Translations under genes and position numbers: made by a program | Assembly (NCBI GenBank): GCA_029974875.1 | Contig: JARKQP010000023.1 | Location: forward strand, 1 to 35,377 | Direction: 5' to 3' | DNA length: 35,377 nucleotides | Source: Mobilitalea sp. | GTDB taxonomy: Bacteria; Bacillota_A; Clostridia; Lachnospirales; Lachnospiraceae | Part shown: piece after piece, positions 8,272 through 17,557 of the stretch | Layout: every line of letters begins with the position of its first letter | Numbering within the stretch: the stretch's first letter is position 1 | Notes under the pieces: generated by a model | Seen by the model: only the letters and a program-made list of their open reading frames with translations | What the model was told of the DNA's origin: nothing | Database searches by the model: none

Positions 8272-8295
8272 TACAAAATCCATTTAGACTTTGTA
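8272..8295. terminator. weak hairpin between coiled-coil gene and MFS gene
   Basis: TACAAA pairs with TTTGTA around a 12-nt loop. It aligns with the strong terminator that follows the decayed copy of the gene at 9929-9962 and seems to be its eroded duplicate. Confidence 0.35.
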
Positions 8296-8306
8296 TTTCA
8301 TTACTT

Positions 8307-9569
8307 CTAATCCGTGTAGAAAGCGTCACCGGGATTGATAATCAAGTAATGAAGTATGAGGTAATATATCACAAGTGATATCACCACCGAAGCAGCACAG
8401 GCTAAAAATACTGCCGTAAAACCAAAGTACTGCGAGGCTGCGCCCCAAACCAGGGAGCCTAAGCCAAAGCTGATGTCCATTGTCGCATAATACGTCGCAT
8501 TTGCCGATCCCCGCCTTTCCGGTGGAGCCAGCTTTATAACAATCGCATTTATGATTGGCTGCAGGGTTCCATATCCGACGCCATAGAATACTGCGGCAAG
8601 AAGGACAGCTGGTAACGAATTCGCAAAGGCAAGGGTTATAAACATTATGACAGTTAATAGGGTACTAGGTAAAAATGCTTTATAAAACCCATAGCGGTCA
8701 GCAATCCTGCCGGTAATAATTCTGGATAAAATGACAGATACAGCATAAACAGTAAAAAATGAACCGATATTTCTGATATTACGAGTCTCTCCAAAGATGG
8801 GCATGAATGAAAAAACGGATGATATGGAGATAACAGTAAAAAACATGACAATACAGGGTCTGATTGAGGTTTTCTCTATAAAATTGTTCCTCTGCTTATT
8901 TCTTTTATCAGCCACTCCGGCAGATTGTTGATATTCGGAGCTTCCTTCAAGTATATTTTCTTTTTTCTTCCCATAGTTAATAAGAAATGCGAATATGATA
9001 CTGCAAGCCGCAATAATAAAGGTTACGATATAGGTGACCTGAAAATCAAATTGGGTATATAGATATAAACCCAGGGATGGTCCTATTGCCATTGATATGG
9101 TTCCTGCTATTCCAAAGTATCCCACTCCTTCTGAAAGCCTTGACATCGGTACAACATCTGACAAAATGGTTCCTAGTGCAGTGGAATATGCACTAAGACC
9201 AATTCCCTGAACAAAACGCAGCAATAAAAGTAACATGATATTGGTTGTGAATAAGAAAAGTATCGATGATAGGGAAAAAATAATTAGTCCTAAGATTAAA
9301 ACGCCCTTTCTTCCTTTGGTATCCAGCATTTTCCCAAAAGCAGGCCGAAATATCAACGCCGAAAAGGTAAATATGGTCATTATCACACCAGCTATAAGAT
9401 TATTGCCCCCTAAAGACATGGCATATAACGGTAAAATACTTATTAAAAGTATGCTAGCCGTATTAATAGTAAAATTGAGAACCAAAATATTGATGTATTG
9501 CATACTCCATAATTTTGTATTTATATTATGTATATCCAATGCCCGGTTCTGATCTTCATGTGAATTCAT
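8307..9569 (-). CDS. MFS transporter
   Basis: Major facilitator superfamily permease, 420 aa from the chosen start, with about twelve hydrophobic segments. The loop 2-3 motif reads GKMLDTKGRKGVL and the equivalent in the second half GRIADRYGFYKAF, both family hallmarks. The frame is open from an ATG at 9623, but the ATG at 9569 has GAGG 6 nt upstream and is preferred. The YfkF/multidrug-efflux style of the helix 1-4 region suggests a proton-driven exporter; the substrate is unknown. Pieces of this gene and of the coiled-coil gene lie on both sides, so this is the intact copy of a locally duplicated unit. Confidence 0.85.
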   Translation of the reverse strand: MNSHEDQNRALDIHNINTKLWSMQYINILVLNFTINTASILLISILPLYAMSLGGNNLIAGVIMTIFTFSALIFRPAFGKMLDTKGRKGVLILGLIIFSLSSILFLFTTNIMLLLLLRFVQGIGLSAYSTALGTILSDVVPMSRLSEGVGYFGIAGTISMAIGPSLGLYLYTQFDFQVTYIVTFIIAACSIIFAFLINYGKKKENILEGSSEYQQSAGVADKRNKQRNNFIEKTSIRPCIVMFFTVISISSVFSFMPIFGETRNIRNIGSFFTVYAVSVILSRIITGRIADRYGFYKAFLPSTLLTVIMFITLAFANSLPAVLLAAVFYGVGYGTLQPIINAIVIKLAPPERRGSANATYYATMDISFGLGSLVWGAASQYFGFTAVFLACAASVVISLVIYYLILHYLIINPGDAFYTD

Positions 9570-9699
9570 AGTTAACCTCATATGATATTTAGGGGCTTTG
9601 CCTCTGTATGTAAACTGTTCCATATTGATCTTATTACAAAATAAAACAACTATAGTATCATTATTTTTATTTTTATATCATTATTTTTGTCTCTTTTCT

Positions 9700-9747
9700 T
9701 ATAGCATGAGGTTATAGCATGAGGTTATAGCATGAATATAGCATGAA
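9700..9747. repeat. short tandem repeat
   Basis: Two copies of TATAGCATGAGGT (13 bp) are followed by two copies of TATAGCATGAA (11 bp), end to end with no gap. The array lies in the non-coding stretch upstream of the MFS gene. Just beside it the sequence TATCATTATTTTT also occurs twice. Confidence 0.85.
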
Positions 9748-9819
9748 AAAAGCTTATAATTAAAGATCTCTATCCTTTCAATTATAGGCCTGAAATCCAC
9801 GCAGCATTAAAAATCAAAC

Positions 9820-9909
9820 AGACTCAACCAACTCGAAGCCATTCCAGCAGATATCAACATAATCAGAAAGGTAGTTGCGGAGCACTCAGAAAAGCTCCAG
9901 AAAATTTAA
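9820..9909 (+). pseudogene. 3' remnant of the small coiled-coil gene
   Basis: Thirty codons ending in TAA; the last stretch reads DINIIRKVVAEHSEKLQKI against DIDIIKKVVMEHSEKLQKI in the intact protein at 7994-8254. An in-frame stop at 9808-9810 and the absence of a start show that the 5' two thirds are gone. The duplicated stretch continues into the terminator region downstream. Confidence 0.85.
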
Positions 9910-9928
9910 TAATTCTTAACAAAAATTC

Positions 9929-9966
9929 AGCGGCGCAAAATCTAAATCGATTTTGTGCCGCTTTTG
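9929..9966. terminator. bidirectional rho-independent terminator
   Basis: A 14-bp stem, AGCGGCGCAAAATC with GATTTTGTGCCGCT, loop TAAATC. It is followed by TTTT on the plus strand and by a T-rich run on the minus strand. It ends the galE operon (minus strand) and lies after the coiled-coil remnant (plus strand). Confidence 0.85.
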
Positions 9967-9979
9967 CCGTCCATTAAAA

Positions 9980-10993
9980 TCACATCCCGTAACCCTCCGG
10001 GTTATTCTTCTGCCATCTCCAGGAATCCTCGCACATCTGCTCCAGCCCCCGGACTGCCTCCCAATGTAATTCCTCTTTTGCCTTCGACGGATCCGCATAG
10101 CAGGTTCCTATGTCACCGGGACGCCTTGGCTGTATCTCATATCTGATTTCCTTGCCGCAGGCCTTTTCAAAGCTTTTTACCATCTGCAGCACACTATAGC
10201 CCTTGCCCGTGCCAAGATTACATACGAGTACTCCCTTCTTCTCCTTTAATTTCTCAACCGCCTTTACATGGCCCAGGCTCAAGTCAACCACATGGATATA
10301 GTCCCGCACGCCCGTGCCGTCCACCGTATCATAATCATCGCCAAATACCCTAAGAAAATCCAGCCTGCCGACCGCAACCTGGGCAATGTATGGAACCAGG
10401 TTGTTCGGTATTCCCTGGGGATCCTCTCCGATTAAGCCACTTATATGGGCACCAACCGGATTAAAGTACCTAAGCAGGATGACATTCCACTCCGGGTCAG
10501 ATCTGTTCAAATCTGTCAATATCTGCTCCAGCATCAGCTTTGTGGAACCGTAGGGATTGGTGGCAGACAGCGGAAAATCCTCCTTAATCGGAACCGTCCT
10601 GGGTGTTCCGTATACCGTCGCCGAGGAGCTGAACACGATATTCTTTACTCCCCACTTACGCATTACCTCACAGAGGACCAATGTACCGGTAATATTGTTA
10701 TGATAATATTCCAGGGGCTTCTGTACGGATTCCCCCACCGATTTCAAGCCTGCAAAATGAATTACACAGTCAATCTTTTCCTTATCAAAGATTCCCTCCA
10801 AAGCATCCCGGTCCAGCAAATCCGCCTTGTAAAAGGTCAGTTCCTTCCCGGTAATCCTTTTTACCCGGTTTAAGGATTCTTCCTTCGAATTGGACAGGTT
10901 ATCAACCACCACTACCTCATAGCCTAGGTTTAATAATTCCACACAGGTATGGCTGCCAATATAACCTGCTCCGCCTGTAACTAAGATTGCCAT
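9980..10993 (-). CDS. galE: UDP-glucose 4-epimerase
   Basis: Short-chain dehydrogenase fold enzyme interconverting UDP-Glc/UDP-Gal and often the N-acetyl forms. NAD site GGAGYIG at 7-13, Ser124 in [14 protein letters not shown] with Tyr148 and Lys152, and 337 aa, the usual length. Last gene of the sugar operon; the spacing to the kinase gene is 10 bp and AGGAG precedes the ATG. With the kinase and nucleotidyltransferase upstream it would convert the UDP-activated galacto- form into the gluco- form, the role of LnpD in lacto-N-biose/galacto-N-biose pathways. Confidence 0.95.
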   Translation of the reverse strand: MAILVTGGAGYIGSHTCVELLNLGYEVVVVDNLSNSKEESLNRVKRITGKELTFYKADLLDRDALEGIFDKEKIDCVIHFAGLKSVGESVQKPLEYYHNNITGTLVLCEVMRKWGVKNIVFSSSATVYGTPRTVPIKEDFPLSATNPYGSTKLMLEQILTDLNRSDPEWNVILLRYFNPVGAHISGLIGEDPQGIPNNLVPYIAQVAVGRLDFLRVFGDDYDTVDGTGVRDYIHVVDLSLGHVKAVEKLKEKKGVLVCNLGTGKGYSVLQMVKSFEKACGKEIRYEIQPRRPGDIGTCYADPSKAKEELHWEAVRGLEQMCEDSWRWQKNNPEGYGM

Positions 10994-11003
10994 AACAATT
11001 CTC

Positions 11004-12119
11004 CTAACGATATTTATTTACTATGTCATGCATTACCTTCCAGCTCTTCTCCATGTCGGACACCAATTTAAATTGTGTCCTGGTCCGGTCTAAATTATGC
11101 TTTTCACGGTGGATCCTGAAATAAACATCCCCCTGCAGATAATCCGTAAGGAAGCGGATGCCGCATTCTAAGGTCATCATCTTAGCCCCCACCGGCAGCA
11201 TATCGATTTCCGTAGCCGTAAGGCTGCCGTTACACCCTTCCAGAAAGCCCTTTGTATACAGTTCATATAAGGACAGGTCAAAATTCACCTTCGTCAAGTC
11301 CGGCTCATCCTCCGCTCCCGAACTGGCTCCAAAGCGGATGGAGTCACCAAAATCATTTATCGAAAGGCCCGGCATGATCGTATCCAGGTCGATGACACAG
11401 ATTGCCTTTCCGGTGGCGTTATCAATCATGATATTATTTAGCTTGGTATCATTATGGGTTACCTTCAGGGGCAGCTTACCTGCTTTATAAAGATCCATCA
11501 AAATATGTGTAAATTCCTCCCTCTCCATCACAAAGGCAATCTCATCCCTTACTTCCTTTACCCGTCCCAGTGCATCCTCTTCCATGGCCTTTTTTAAGGT
11601 TTCAAAGCGGACCGGGGTATTATGGAAGTTTGGGATTGTCTCATGGAGTGTTTCTGCCGGATAATCGGCCAACAGCTTCTGGAAATGTCCGAAGGCAATG
11701 GCGCTTTGGTAAAAATCGTCCGGCTCCTCCACCATATCAAAGCAGGTTGTATTTTCAATAAACAGATAAGCCCTCCAGTAAGAACCAATGCTGTCCCTGT
11801 AAAAGGTCCTTCCGTCCTTGGCTGGTATGATATTAATCGTCTCACGCTTCACATCACCCTTATTTTGTAATATTTTCTTCTTCAGAAAACCGGTGATGCC
11901 TGCTATATTCTCCATCAACTGTTCTGGTTGCTTGAAGGTATCATGGTTCATCCTCTGCAAGATGTAACGGATAACAGATCCATCCTCCTGCTTACAGCGA
12001 ACCACAAAGGTATCATTAATATGACCATTTCCATAAGGCTCACAATCAATAAAGGTTCCTTCAAACCCAATCTGACCTATTGCTTCATCAATTTTTGCGC
12101 AATATTCTTCTCTTGTCAT
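11004..12119 (-). CDS. NahK-like N-acetylhexosamine 1-kinase
   Basis: Aminoglycoside phosphotransferase/choline kinase fold, 371 aa, close to bifidobacterial NahK (LnpB), which phosphorylates GlcNAc and GalNAc at C1. Visible are the N-terminal [10 protein letters not shown] loop, YILQRMNH at 53-60, the catalytic [10 protein letters not shown] motif (Asp224) and the metal motif VIDLDT (Asp244). Placed between the nucleotidyltransferase and galE with short gaps and its own AGGAG site. Context supports a sugar-1-kinase; the exact sugar is inferred, and a galactose- or glucosamine-related substrate remains possible. Confidence 0.85.
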   Translation of the reverse strand: MTREEYCAKIDEAIGQIGFEGTFIDCEPYGNGHINDTFVVRCKQEDGSVIRYILQRMNHDTFKQPEQLMENIAGITGFLKKKILQNKGDVKRETINIIPAKDGRTFYRDSIGSYWRAYLFIENTTCFDMVEEPDDFYQSAIAFGHFQKLLADYPAETLHETIPNFHNTPVRFETLKKAMEEDALGRVKEVRDEIAFVMEREEFTHILMDLYKAGKLPLKVTHNDTKLNNIMIDNATGKAICVIDLDTIMPGLSINDFGDSIRFGASSGAEDEPDLTKVNFDLSLYELYTKGFLEGCNGSLTATEIDMLPVGAKMMTLECGIRFLTDYLQGDVYFRIHREKHNLDRTRTQFKLVSDMEKSWKVMHDIVNKYR

Positions 12120-12145
12120 TACTTTCTCTCCTTGTCACTTGGCGC

Positions 12146-13219
12146 TTAAAACTCTTCGGGATAAATACCCCGGGCTTTCAATTCTGCAATTGCCTTAGCA
12201 ACCACTTCCTTGTCTTCCTTATACGTGACACCATACCATTTATCCGCTGACCTTAGGACCTTTACAGTGGCTTTGTTTTCCTTTAACAATTCTCCCACCA
12301 CGGTCGGCAGGAAATATTCTGCTTTTAAAGGATTCCTCTGAACCTCTTTCTTTAAAAAGCTCTTAAACCTATTCTCCAGTTCCTTTAATAAGCTGGGATA
12401 AAATCCCCACATATTCATGGAGACAGTGCTTCCCTGGGGGATTAATGTCCAGGTAGCTCCGTCATCCTCCGTATATTTAGCCCCTTCACTATATTTCTCA
12501 ATTCTGGTTCTCTCATGGATCTCACACAGATAGCCTTCCTCTGTGATCTCACATACCCCCCTGGCCACATGCCCATGCTCTGTCAGGGTATTCTCCAGGA
12601 GATAACCCACCATGGCATAGCGGTATTTGTCATCCCTCTGAGTGGACATATCCTTATACGTGGATATATCCTCCCGCATAGAAATATCCTCATATGTAGA
12701 CATATTCCCTTGCAGGGAAGCATCCTCCTGCGCGGACATATTCTCGCATATATCCCCCTGTATGAAAATATCCTCCTGTATGGATGAAACCTTCTCTCCC
12801 GAGGAGGTTAGAAAATCGTAAATTGCCTCAAAGGCGTGGGTTCCGTAATAATCATCTGCATTGATAACCGCAAAGGGTGCATCTACCGCACCAAGGCAGC
12901 TTAAGACTGCATGCCCTGTCCCCCAGGGCTTCACCCTGCCATTTGGAACCTGAAAGCCCTCCGGAAGATGATCCAACTGCTGGTATACGTAGGTTACCCC
13001 CACTTCTTTGCTGATCCGGTTTCCGATTACTTCCTTGAATTCCTCTTCCATTTCCTGCTTGATAATGAAAATAATATTTTTAAACCCGGCCTGCCTGGCA
13101 TCATAGATTGAGAAATCAATGATCAAATGCCCTTGCTCATCTACCGGATCAATTTGCTTTAAGCCTCCGTACCGGCTGCCCATGCCGGCAGCCATAATTA
13201 CTAATACCGGCTCCTTCAT
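12146..13219 (-). CDS. sugar-1-phosphate nucleotidyltransferase with repeat insertion
   Basis: Rossmann-type NTP transferase. The N-terminal MAAGMGSRYGGLKQ is the nucleotide-binding signature, GTGHAV at 100-105 and NADDYYG at 120-126 provide the base and metal site. The partner genes (kinase, epimerase) suggest uridylylation of the hexose-1-phosphate. Residues about 147-195 are a run of degenerate six-residue units such as TYEDIS, MREDIS and TYKDMS, which sits between the NADDYYG helix and DDKYRYAMVGY; without it the protein would be about 308 aa. The insertion keeps the frame and lies in what should be a surface loop. Specificity (UDP or dTDP, Glc or HexNAc) cannot be read from the sequence. 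Confidence 0.85.
   Translation of the reverse strand: MKEPVLVIMAAGMGSRYGGLKQIDPVDEQGHLIIDFSIYDARQAGFKNIIFIIKQEMEEEFKEVIGNRISKEVGVTYVYQQLDHLPEGFQVPNGRVKPWGTGHAVLSCLGAVDAPFAVINADDYYGTHAFEAIYDFLTSSGEKVSSIQEDIFIQGDICENMSAQEDASLQGNMSTYEDISMREDISTYKDMSTQRDDKYRYAMVGYLLENTLTEHGHVARGVCEITEEGYLCEIHERTRIEKYSEGAKYTEDDGATWTLIPQGSTVSMNMWGFYPSLLKELENRFKSFLKKEVQRNPLKAEYFLPTVVGELLKENKATVKVLRSADKWYGVTYKEDKEVVAKAIAELKARGIYPEEF
12635..12781 (-). repeat. in-frame 18-bp minisatellite
   Basis: About eight diverged 18-bp units with a GAGGATATNTCC-like core, encoding six-residue units rich in Asp, Glu, Ser and Gln inside the nucleotidyltransferase gene. One partial unit (ENMS, 12 bp) breaks the period. Confidence 0.8.
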
Positions 13220-13327
13220 ACTGACGCCTCCTAATTCTGGTGTAACGCTTAGAATTTCTTAGAAATTGCATTTTTATTTCGTGGAAATCCCAAAGACCCG
13301 CATGTCTTTTACAAGGCTATATACGCT

Positions 13328-15355
13328 TCACTCCTTCCCCATCCTAAAATCAATCCATAACGGGATCGGATAAAGCCTTTCGATTTCCTCCATTGTAACA
13401 CCGCTGCCTCCGGATTTTTTCTCCTCCAGCCTGAAATGGTATTCATACCACAGGTCAGAGAGCAAGGTTTCCTCTTCCCTGATATACACGTACTCCCTAT
13501 CAAAGGCCGTTTTTACAAAATCCAGCTTATCCAGCTTCATTGCCGCAGCTACCGCCACCAGATACAGCCTCTCATCCTCCTGCATCCGCTCCGGAAGCTC
13601 CTGGTACCTGCTCCATATCTGCCCGTATTCCTTTATAGAGAGCAAATACTTAAAATACTCCGTAGCAGCAGCCATATATGCATCGCCAACAAATAAGCCC
13701 AAAGCTTTTTTGCTGTAATCTTCAAAGGTTATACTGTCCTTTTTCAGCTTAGATAAAGCTGCAAGGTTATAGTAGGCAAGTGGATTCGGGGCCAGCTCCA
13801 CGGAAGCCCTTGCCATATCATAGGCCTCCTCTTCATTTCCCTGCTCCAGCGCCATCACACTAAGCTGCAGGTAGGTCAGCCAGTTCTTACCCCCAGGATG
13901 CTCCAGGCTTAACCTTAGCAGCTCCCTCCAGGACTCCTGGGTCATATAAGCCTCCGGTACCTGCTCCACCCCGGTCTCCGGCATATAGCCGCAATCCAAT
14001 AAATGCAGCCAGGGCGCCTGTGCCTCCGTCAGGCTGCTGATGGGAAAATAAAATCCGGCCGGGATCTCCTTCTCCCCCTGCTTCTCTCTGCGGTAAGCCT
14101 CCAAAGCACCAAAACCGCTGCCAAAGCTGATAATGCTTACAGGCTCTGTTTCCCTGTACCGGCTTAATTCCTGTAATTGCCCGCTGATATAATCCTCGGT
14201 AACCGCTCCGTTAATACACTGATAAAGCCTTTCCTTCGCTTTATACCAATCCTCATCATAAAAGCCTGCCGTATCCAGACCCATACCGCCAAAGCACTGT
14301 ACAAATTCAAGAGTTGAATTTGCCTCCATAATCATTCCATGCAGCTGCGTCGGAGCCATGCCGCCCTGAATCTCAATATAATCCCCCTGTCCTTCCTCCG
14401 ACAGGAAATCCTTCCATCTCCTGCCTCCCTTGTGGCTTCCCCAGCAGAACATCTTCCTGTAGCGGAGCAGGCTGGAGGACCGTTCAAAAAATATCCAGTT
14501 GTCCGGGTAAACAGCAGCCTCCCAGGGTGCCTTCTCTTCCTTTGCCGTCTGGAAGAAGTATTCATTGGAATTAGAAAAGTTAACCGGGTAGGAGGCATCC
14601 TGATCAGCCATAATGGGCAGATAGGGCATCTTTTCCTTCCCAAATTCCCGGGTCTTCATATCCAGGTATATTACCTCGTCCGCTCCTGAAAAGATTCTGG
14701 CCTCCCGTGTCTCCTTCACGGCAATATTGCTCCAATAATACATAGAGGTGGCCTCATCCCTGTCATTTACAATCCTGGCGTACATATTGAGGGTGGCACT
14801 GCCCTTCGGCAGGTGGAAGTCCAGATGCCAGAACAAATTATGGCATCTTTCATATTCATACATCCTTAAAAACTCTTCCCCGTCCTTATCCTTTAAAATA
14901 GCGCAGAACAAAGGGGAAGAGGTGGTAAAGCTATGGCCGTATTGCCCCACATTCCATTCTATGCCGCCGGAGATCCAGGCATTTAAAACCGCAAGGTTGG
15001 CCGGCTGGATCACCGGATTCGTAAACAGCAGGTCTTTTTCCAGCTGCTTGTGGTATAAGGAATATAGCCTCCCGCCGTATTCCGGCAGGAAGGTCGCCTT
15101 TAGGATATCATTCTCCATTACGATGGCCTTATAGGTGACCATGGAACGGTTCCTGGCATACCGGTCCTGGACTTTATAGGGAAGAAACCTGGGTGCTGTT
15201 TCATACCCTAATAAGGAATGCTCCTCTTCCTCCTTCTTTATGCTTTCATGAAGGTTTACCTTCCTGTTCCGGTTGATTTCTTTATAAAAGGGAAGGGGAT
15301 TATCTCCCGGTGATTTTGTTCCTTTTAACGATATCACTGTATATTTTACACTCAT
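13328..15355 (-). CDS. DUF5107 protein with C-terminal TPR region
   Basis: About 675 aa. The N-terminal half resembles DUF5107, a galactose-mutarotase-like beta-sandwich: LPEYGGRLYSL, NAWISGGIEWNVGQYGH and YYWSNIAV are typical. The C-terminal half (YDMARASVELAPNPLAYYNLAAL and similar) looks like tetratricopeptide helices. No signal peptide, so cytoplasmic. The frame is open from 15379, but the ATG at 15355 has AGGAG 8 nt upstream and is preferred. It lies in the sugar operon between the permeases and the nucleotidyltransferase, where the lacto-N-biose phosphorylase gene stands in comparable operons. Catalysis or sugar sensing is possible; function unknown. Confidence 0.8.
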   Translation of the reverse strand: MSVKYTVISLKGTKSPGDNPLPFYKEINRNRKVNLHESIKKEEEEHSLLGYETAPRFLPYKVQDRYARNRSMVTYKAIVMENDILKATFLPEYGGRLYSLYHKQLEKDLLFTNPVIQPANLAVLNAWISGGIEWNVGQYGHSFTTSSPLFCAILKDKDGEEFLRMYEYERCHNLFWHLDFHLPKGSATLNMYARIVNDRDEATSMYYWSNIAVKETREARIFSGADEVIYLDMKTREFGKEKMPYLPIMADQDASYPVNFSNSNEYFFQTAKEEKAPWEAAVYPDNWIFFERSSSLLRYRKMFCWGSHKGGRRWKDFLSEEGQGDYIEIQGGMAPTQLHGMIMEANSTLEFVQCFGGMGLDTAGFYDEDWYKAKERLYQCINGAVTEDYISGQLQELSRYRETEPVSIISFGSGFGALEAYRREKQGEKEIPAGFYFPISSLTEAQAPWLHLLDCGYMPETGVEQVPEAYMTQESWRELLRLSLEHPGGKNWLTYLQLSVMALEQGNEEEAYDMARASVELAPNPLAYYNLAALSKLKKDSITFEDYSKKALGLFVGDAYMAAATEYFKYLLSIKEYGQIWSRYQELPERMQEDERLYLVAVAAAMKLDKLDFVKTAFDREYVYIREEETLLSDLWYEYHFRLEEKKSGGSGVTMEEIERLYPIPLWIDFRMGKE

Positions 15356-15494
15356 ATTCACATCTCCTGACATAATCATACGTTACCTGAATACAACCAT
15401 GTTCCAATAGCCTGGACGCGCCCTGCAAAGACAGTATTCTCCCCAGGGGCAAAGCCAGCTTCTGATAACCTGTCTCCCAGTTCAGGTTCCCCAC

Positions 15495-16400
15495 TCAGCC
15501 CTTCAGTCCTCCTCCTGTAATGCCTGCGATAATCCGCTCAGACAGGAACAGGTATAATATAAAGGTCGGCAGGAACACGATGACTACAGAAGCGAACATT
15601 CCTGCCCAGTCTCCCGTATATTTCATTGCGTTAATCATTGAGTACAAGCCCACGGCAACAGGTCTTAGCCGGTCGGAATTTGCAAAGATCAGGGACATGA
15701 AATATTCGTTCCATACATTAATAAAATTGAAGATGGAAACGGTAATAATACCCGGCTGTGCCATGGGGAACATAATTAACCAAAAGGTCTTCATGGGAGA
15801 GCATCCGTCAATTGCCGCCGCCTGCTCATAGGCACTGGAAAGGTTGCTAAAGAAGGACAGCAGGAATATGGTTGTGTAGGGTACATTGATCCCTATATAC
15901 AGGAAGATCAGGGTAAACCTGTTCGCCATTACATTGTTAAGGATATTCATGCCTGCAATCAGGCTAAATAAAGGCAATACAATCATAACCGCCGGAACCC
16001 CCATGGCCGACACGAGGCTGGTCTGGATAAACCGGTTTGCAATAAATTTAAAACGGGATAACACGTAAGCTGCCGGCGCGCATACCAGAATTAATGCCAG
16101 GCAGGAGATAATCGAATAAAACAGGGAATTTCCGAAGATAACCGATACATTTTGGGATGTCCAGGCCTTGATATAGTTCTCAAAATGGATCCCTGTAGGA
16201 AATTTCAGCGCATTCCCAGAAAATATATCCTTGGTCGTTGATAAGCTTGCCGCAAATACCCAGCCCAGCAGTACAAAGGTGAACAATACCCATATGGATA
16301 AAATCAGGTAACCGGGAGCCAGCCTTAATTCACGCTGCAAGCTAAATTTTCGCATTTCTGTGTGAAGATGTTTTTCCTTCCCACTTTTTCTTCTACTCAT
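15495..16400 (-). CDS. carbohydrate ABC transporter permease, MalG type
   Basis: Six predicted membrane helices and the permease EAA-like loop (EQAAAIDGCSPMKTFWLIMFPMAQPG), the contact for a shared ATPase. About 300 aa, second permease of the pair, CUT1 family. N-terminus is long and basic, ahead of the first helix YLILSIWVLFTFVLLG. GGAGG precedes the ATG, and the gap to the first permease is 10 bp. No ATP-binding subunit is in this operon, so an MsmK-like ATPase encoded elsewhere probably serves it. Confidence 0.92.
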   Translation of the reverse strand: MSRRKSGKEKHLHTEMRKFSLQRELRLAPGYLILSIWVLFTFVLLGWVFAASLSTTKDIFSGNALKFPTGIHFENYIKAWTSQNVSVIFGNSLFYSIISCLALILVCAPAAYVLSRFKFIANRFIQTSLVSAMGVPAVMIVLPLFSLIAGMNILNNVMANRFTLIFLYIGINVPYTTIFLLSFFSNLSSAYEQAAAIDGCSPMKTFWLIMFPMAQPGIITVSIFNFINVWNEYFMSLIFANSDRLRPVAVGLYSMINAMKYTGDWAGMFASVVIVFLPTFILYLFLSERIIAGITGGGLKG

Positions 16401-16410
16401 AGGCTACCTC

Positions 16411-17316
16411 CTAAAATTCCAGGTCGTCATCCCTGATCAGCTTATTGCACAGGGTAAAGACAAGGACTACGCATAAGCTGAGGATGATACCAACTGCCGC
16501 ACCCATACCCGCATTATGCTCTGTTACACTGTTACCGGCACCAAATACCTGCATATACATATACACCATTGGAGTGATGGTCTTTGTATCCGCAGTTACT
16601 GTTGAAAACAGCTGTGACCAGACAAAAAATCCTGCGCTTGTTACGCTCCACATGGTAATATTCGTTTTAAATACGCCCTTGATCAGAGGCAGGGTTACAT
16701 GCAGGAACTGCTTCACCTTTCCCGCCCCATCCAGGGTTGCCGCTTCAAAATATTCCGAGCTGATACGCTCTATGCCGCTTGCAAAGATCAGCATATGGTA
16801 CCCTACCATACCAAAGCAATAAGCAATCAAAAGCGCCCAGAATTTATGCTCATTATCGGTCCATTGGATATCGGCTATCTTATCTAAATGGATTGCTTCA
16901 AAGAAGCTTTTAAACAGACCAAACCTTGGATTATAGACATATTGCAGCCACATTGTCGCAAGCGCCACCGCACTGACTACATTGGGCATATAAATTGCCG
17001 CCCTGAAAAAGCTCTTAAAGCGTATCCCGCTCGTTAAGATAACTGCAAATAACAGGGCAAGCGCCATTACAGCCAGACCGCCCACAAACCATATACGGAA
17101 AATATTCCATAATGAGGTCACGAAAAGGCTTGTATGGAACAGCTTATTAAAGTTACCGAGCCCAACAAATGACCATTTTGACACGGCATCCGTTACACCC
17201 TCAATTTTAAAGAAGCTCATAAGAATTGTCCTGCATATGGGATATAAAAAAATGAGAACAAAAAACGTGACCGCAGGTAGTAAAAAGCATACGATCATTG
17301 TCTTATTTTTCTTCAA
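16411..17316 (-). CDS. carbohydrate ABC transporter permease, MalF/UgpA type
   Basis: Partner of the downstream permease. Six membrane helices, beginning with VCFLLPAVTFFVLIFLYPI, and the EAA loop (YFEAATLDGAGKVKQFLHVTLPLIKG). CUT1 family, 301 aa. The start is TTG at 17314-17316 with GGAGG 8 nt upstream; no better ATG is near, since the next Met is six residues in. It is separated from the binding-protein gene by a hairpin and a MITE-like element, so its expression may be lower than that of the binding protein. Confidence 0.9.
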   Translation of the reverse strand: MKKNKTMIVCFLLPAVTFFVLIFLYPICRTILMSFFKIEGVTDAVSKWSFVGLGNFNKLFHTSLFVTSLWNIFRIWFVGGLAVMALALLFAVILTSGIRFKSFFRAAIYMPNVVSAVALATMWLQYVYNPRFGLFKSFFEAIHLDKIADIQWTDNEHKFWALLIAYCFGMVGYHMLIFASGIERISSEYFEAATLDGAGKVKQFLHVTLPLIKGVFKTNITMWSVTSAGFFVWSQLFSTVTADTKTITPMVYMYMQVFGAGNSVTEHNAGMGAAVGIILSLCVVLVFTLCNKLIRDDDLEF

Positions 17317-17336
17317 CCTGACTACCTCCTTAAGAA

Positions 17337-17509
17337 TCTTGGAGTACTCTCGGAAACTCTTTGTACGCAGATTTGTTAGATGATTTTTCGTCAGATGTGC
17401 ACAAATTTATGAGGCGTACGTGGAGCGTACGTTGATTAAATTTGTGTGCATCTGGCGGAAAATCAGCCACAAAGATGTGTGCAAGGGAGTTTCCGAGAGT
17501 GCTCTCTTG
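17337..17509. mobile_element. MITE-like palindromic element with 5-bp target duplication
   Basis: Element 17342-17504 (163 bp) is one imperfect palindrome. The ends are GAGTACTCTCGGAAACTC and, on the other strand, GAGCACTCTCGGAAACTC; the arms are about 75-80 percent alike, and the centre is CGTACGTGGAGCGTACG. It is flanked exactly by the 5-bp direct repeat TCTTG (17337-17341, 17505-17509). No transposase. It sits inside an operon, between the binding-protein hairpin and the first permease, and would fold into a long mRNA stem. Confidence 0.8.
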
Positions 17510-17511
17510 AT

Positions 17512-17546
17512 AAAAATATGGCGACCTGGAAATAAGTCGCCATATT
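17512..17546 (-). terminator. hairpin after the binding-protein gene (partial terminator)
   Basis: An 11-bp stem, AATATGGCGAC with GTCGCCATATT, followed on the minus strand by TTTTTA. It lies 11 bp after the binding-protein stop, the usual place for a hairpin that ends part of the transcripts and protects the 5' mRNA from decay, so that binding protein exceeds permeases. Confidence 0.8.
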
Positions 17547-17557
17547 CATACTGCTTG

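Noticed and set aside
9700..9747. CRISPR array
   Set aside because: Units are 11-13 bp and contiguous without spacers, and no cas genes are near.
13285..13315. AAAGAC/GTCTTT hairpin after the DUF5107 gene
   Set aside because: Six base pairs, weak T-run and inside an operon; could be chance.
15300..15494. 64-codon frame between permease and DUF5107 gene starting with GTG next to the permease stop
   Set aside because: No ribosome site, and it runs into the DUF5107 gene in another frame; no recognisable protein.
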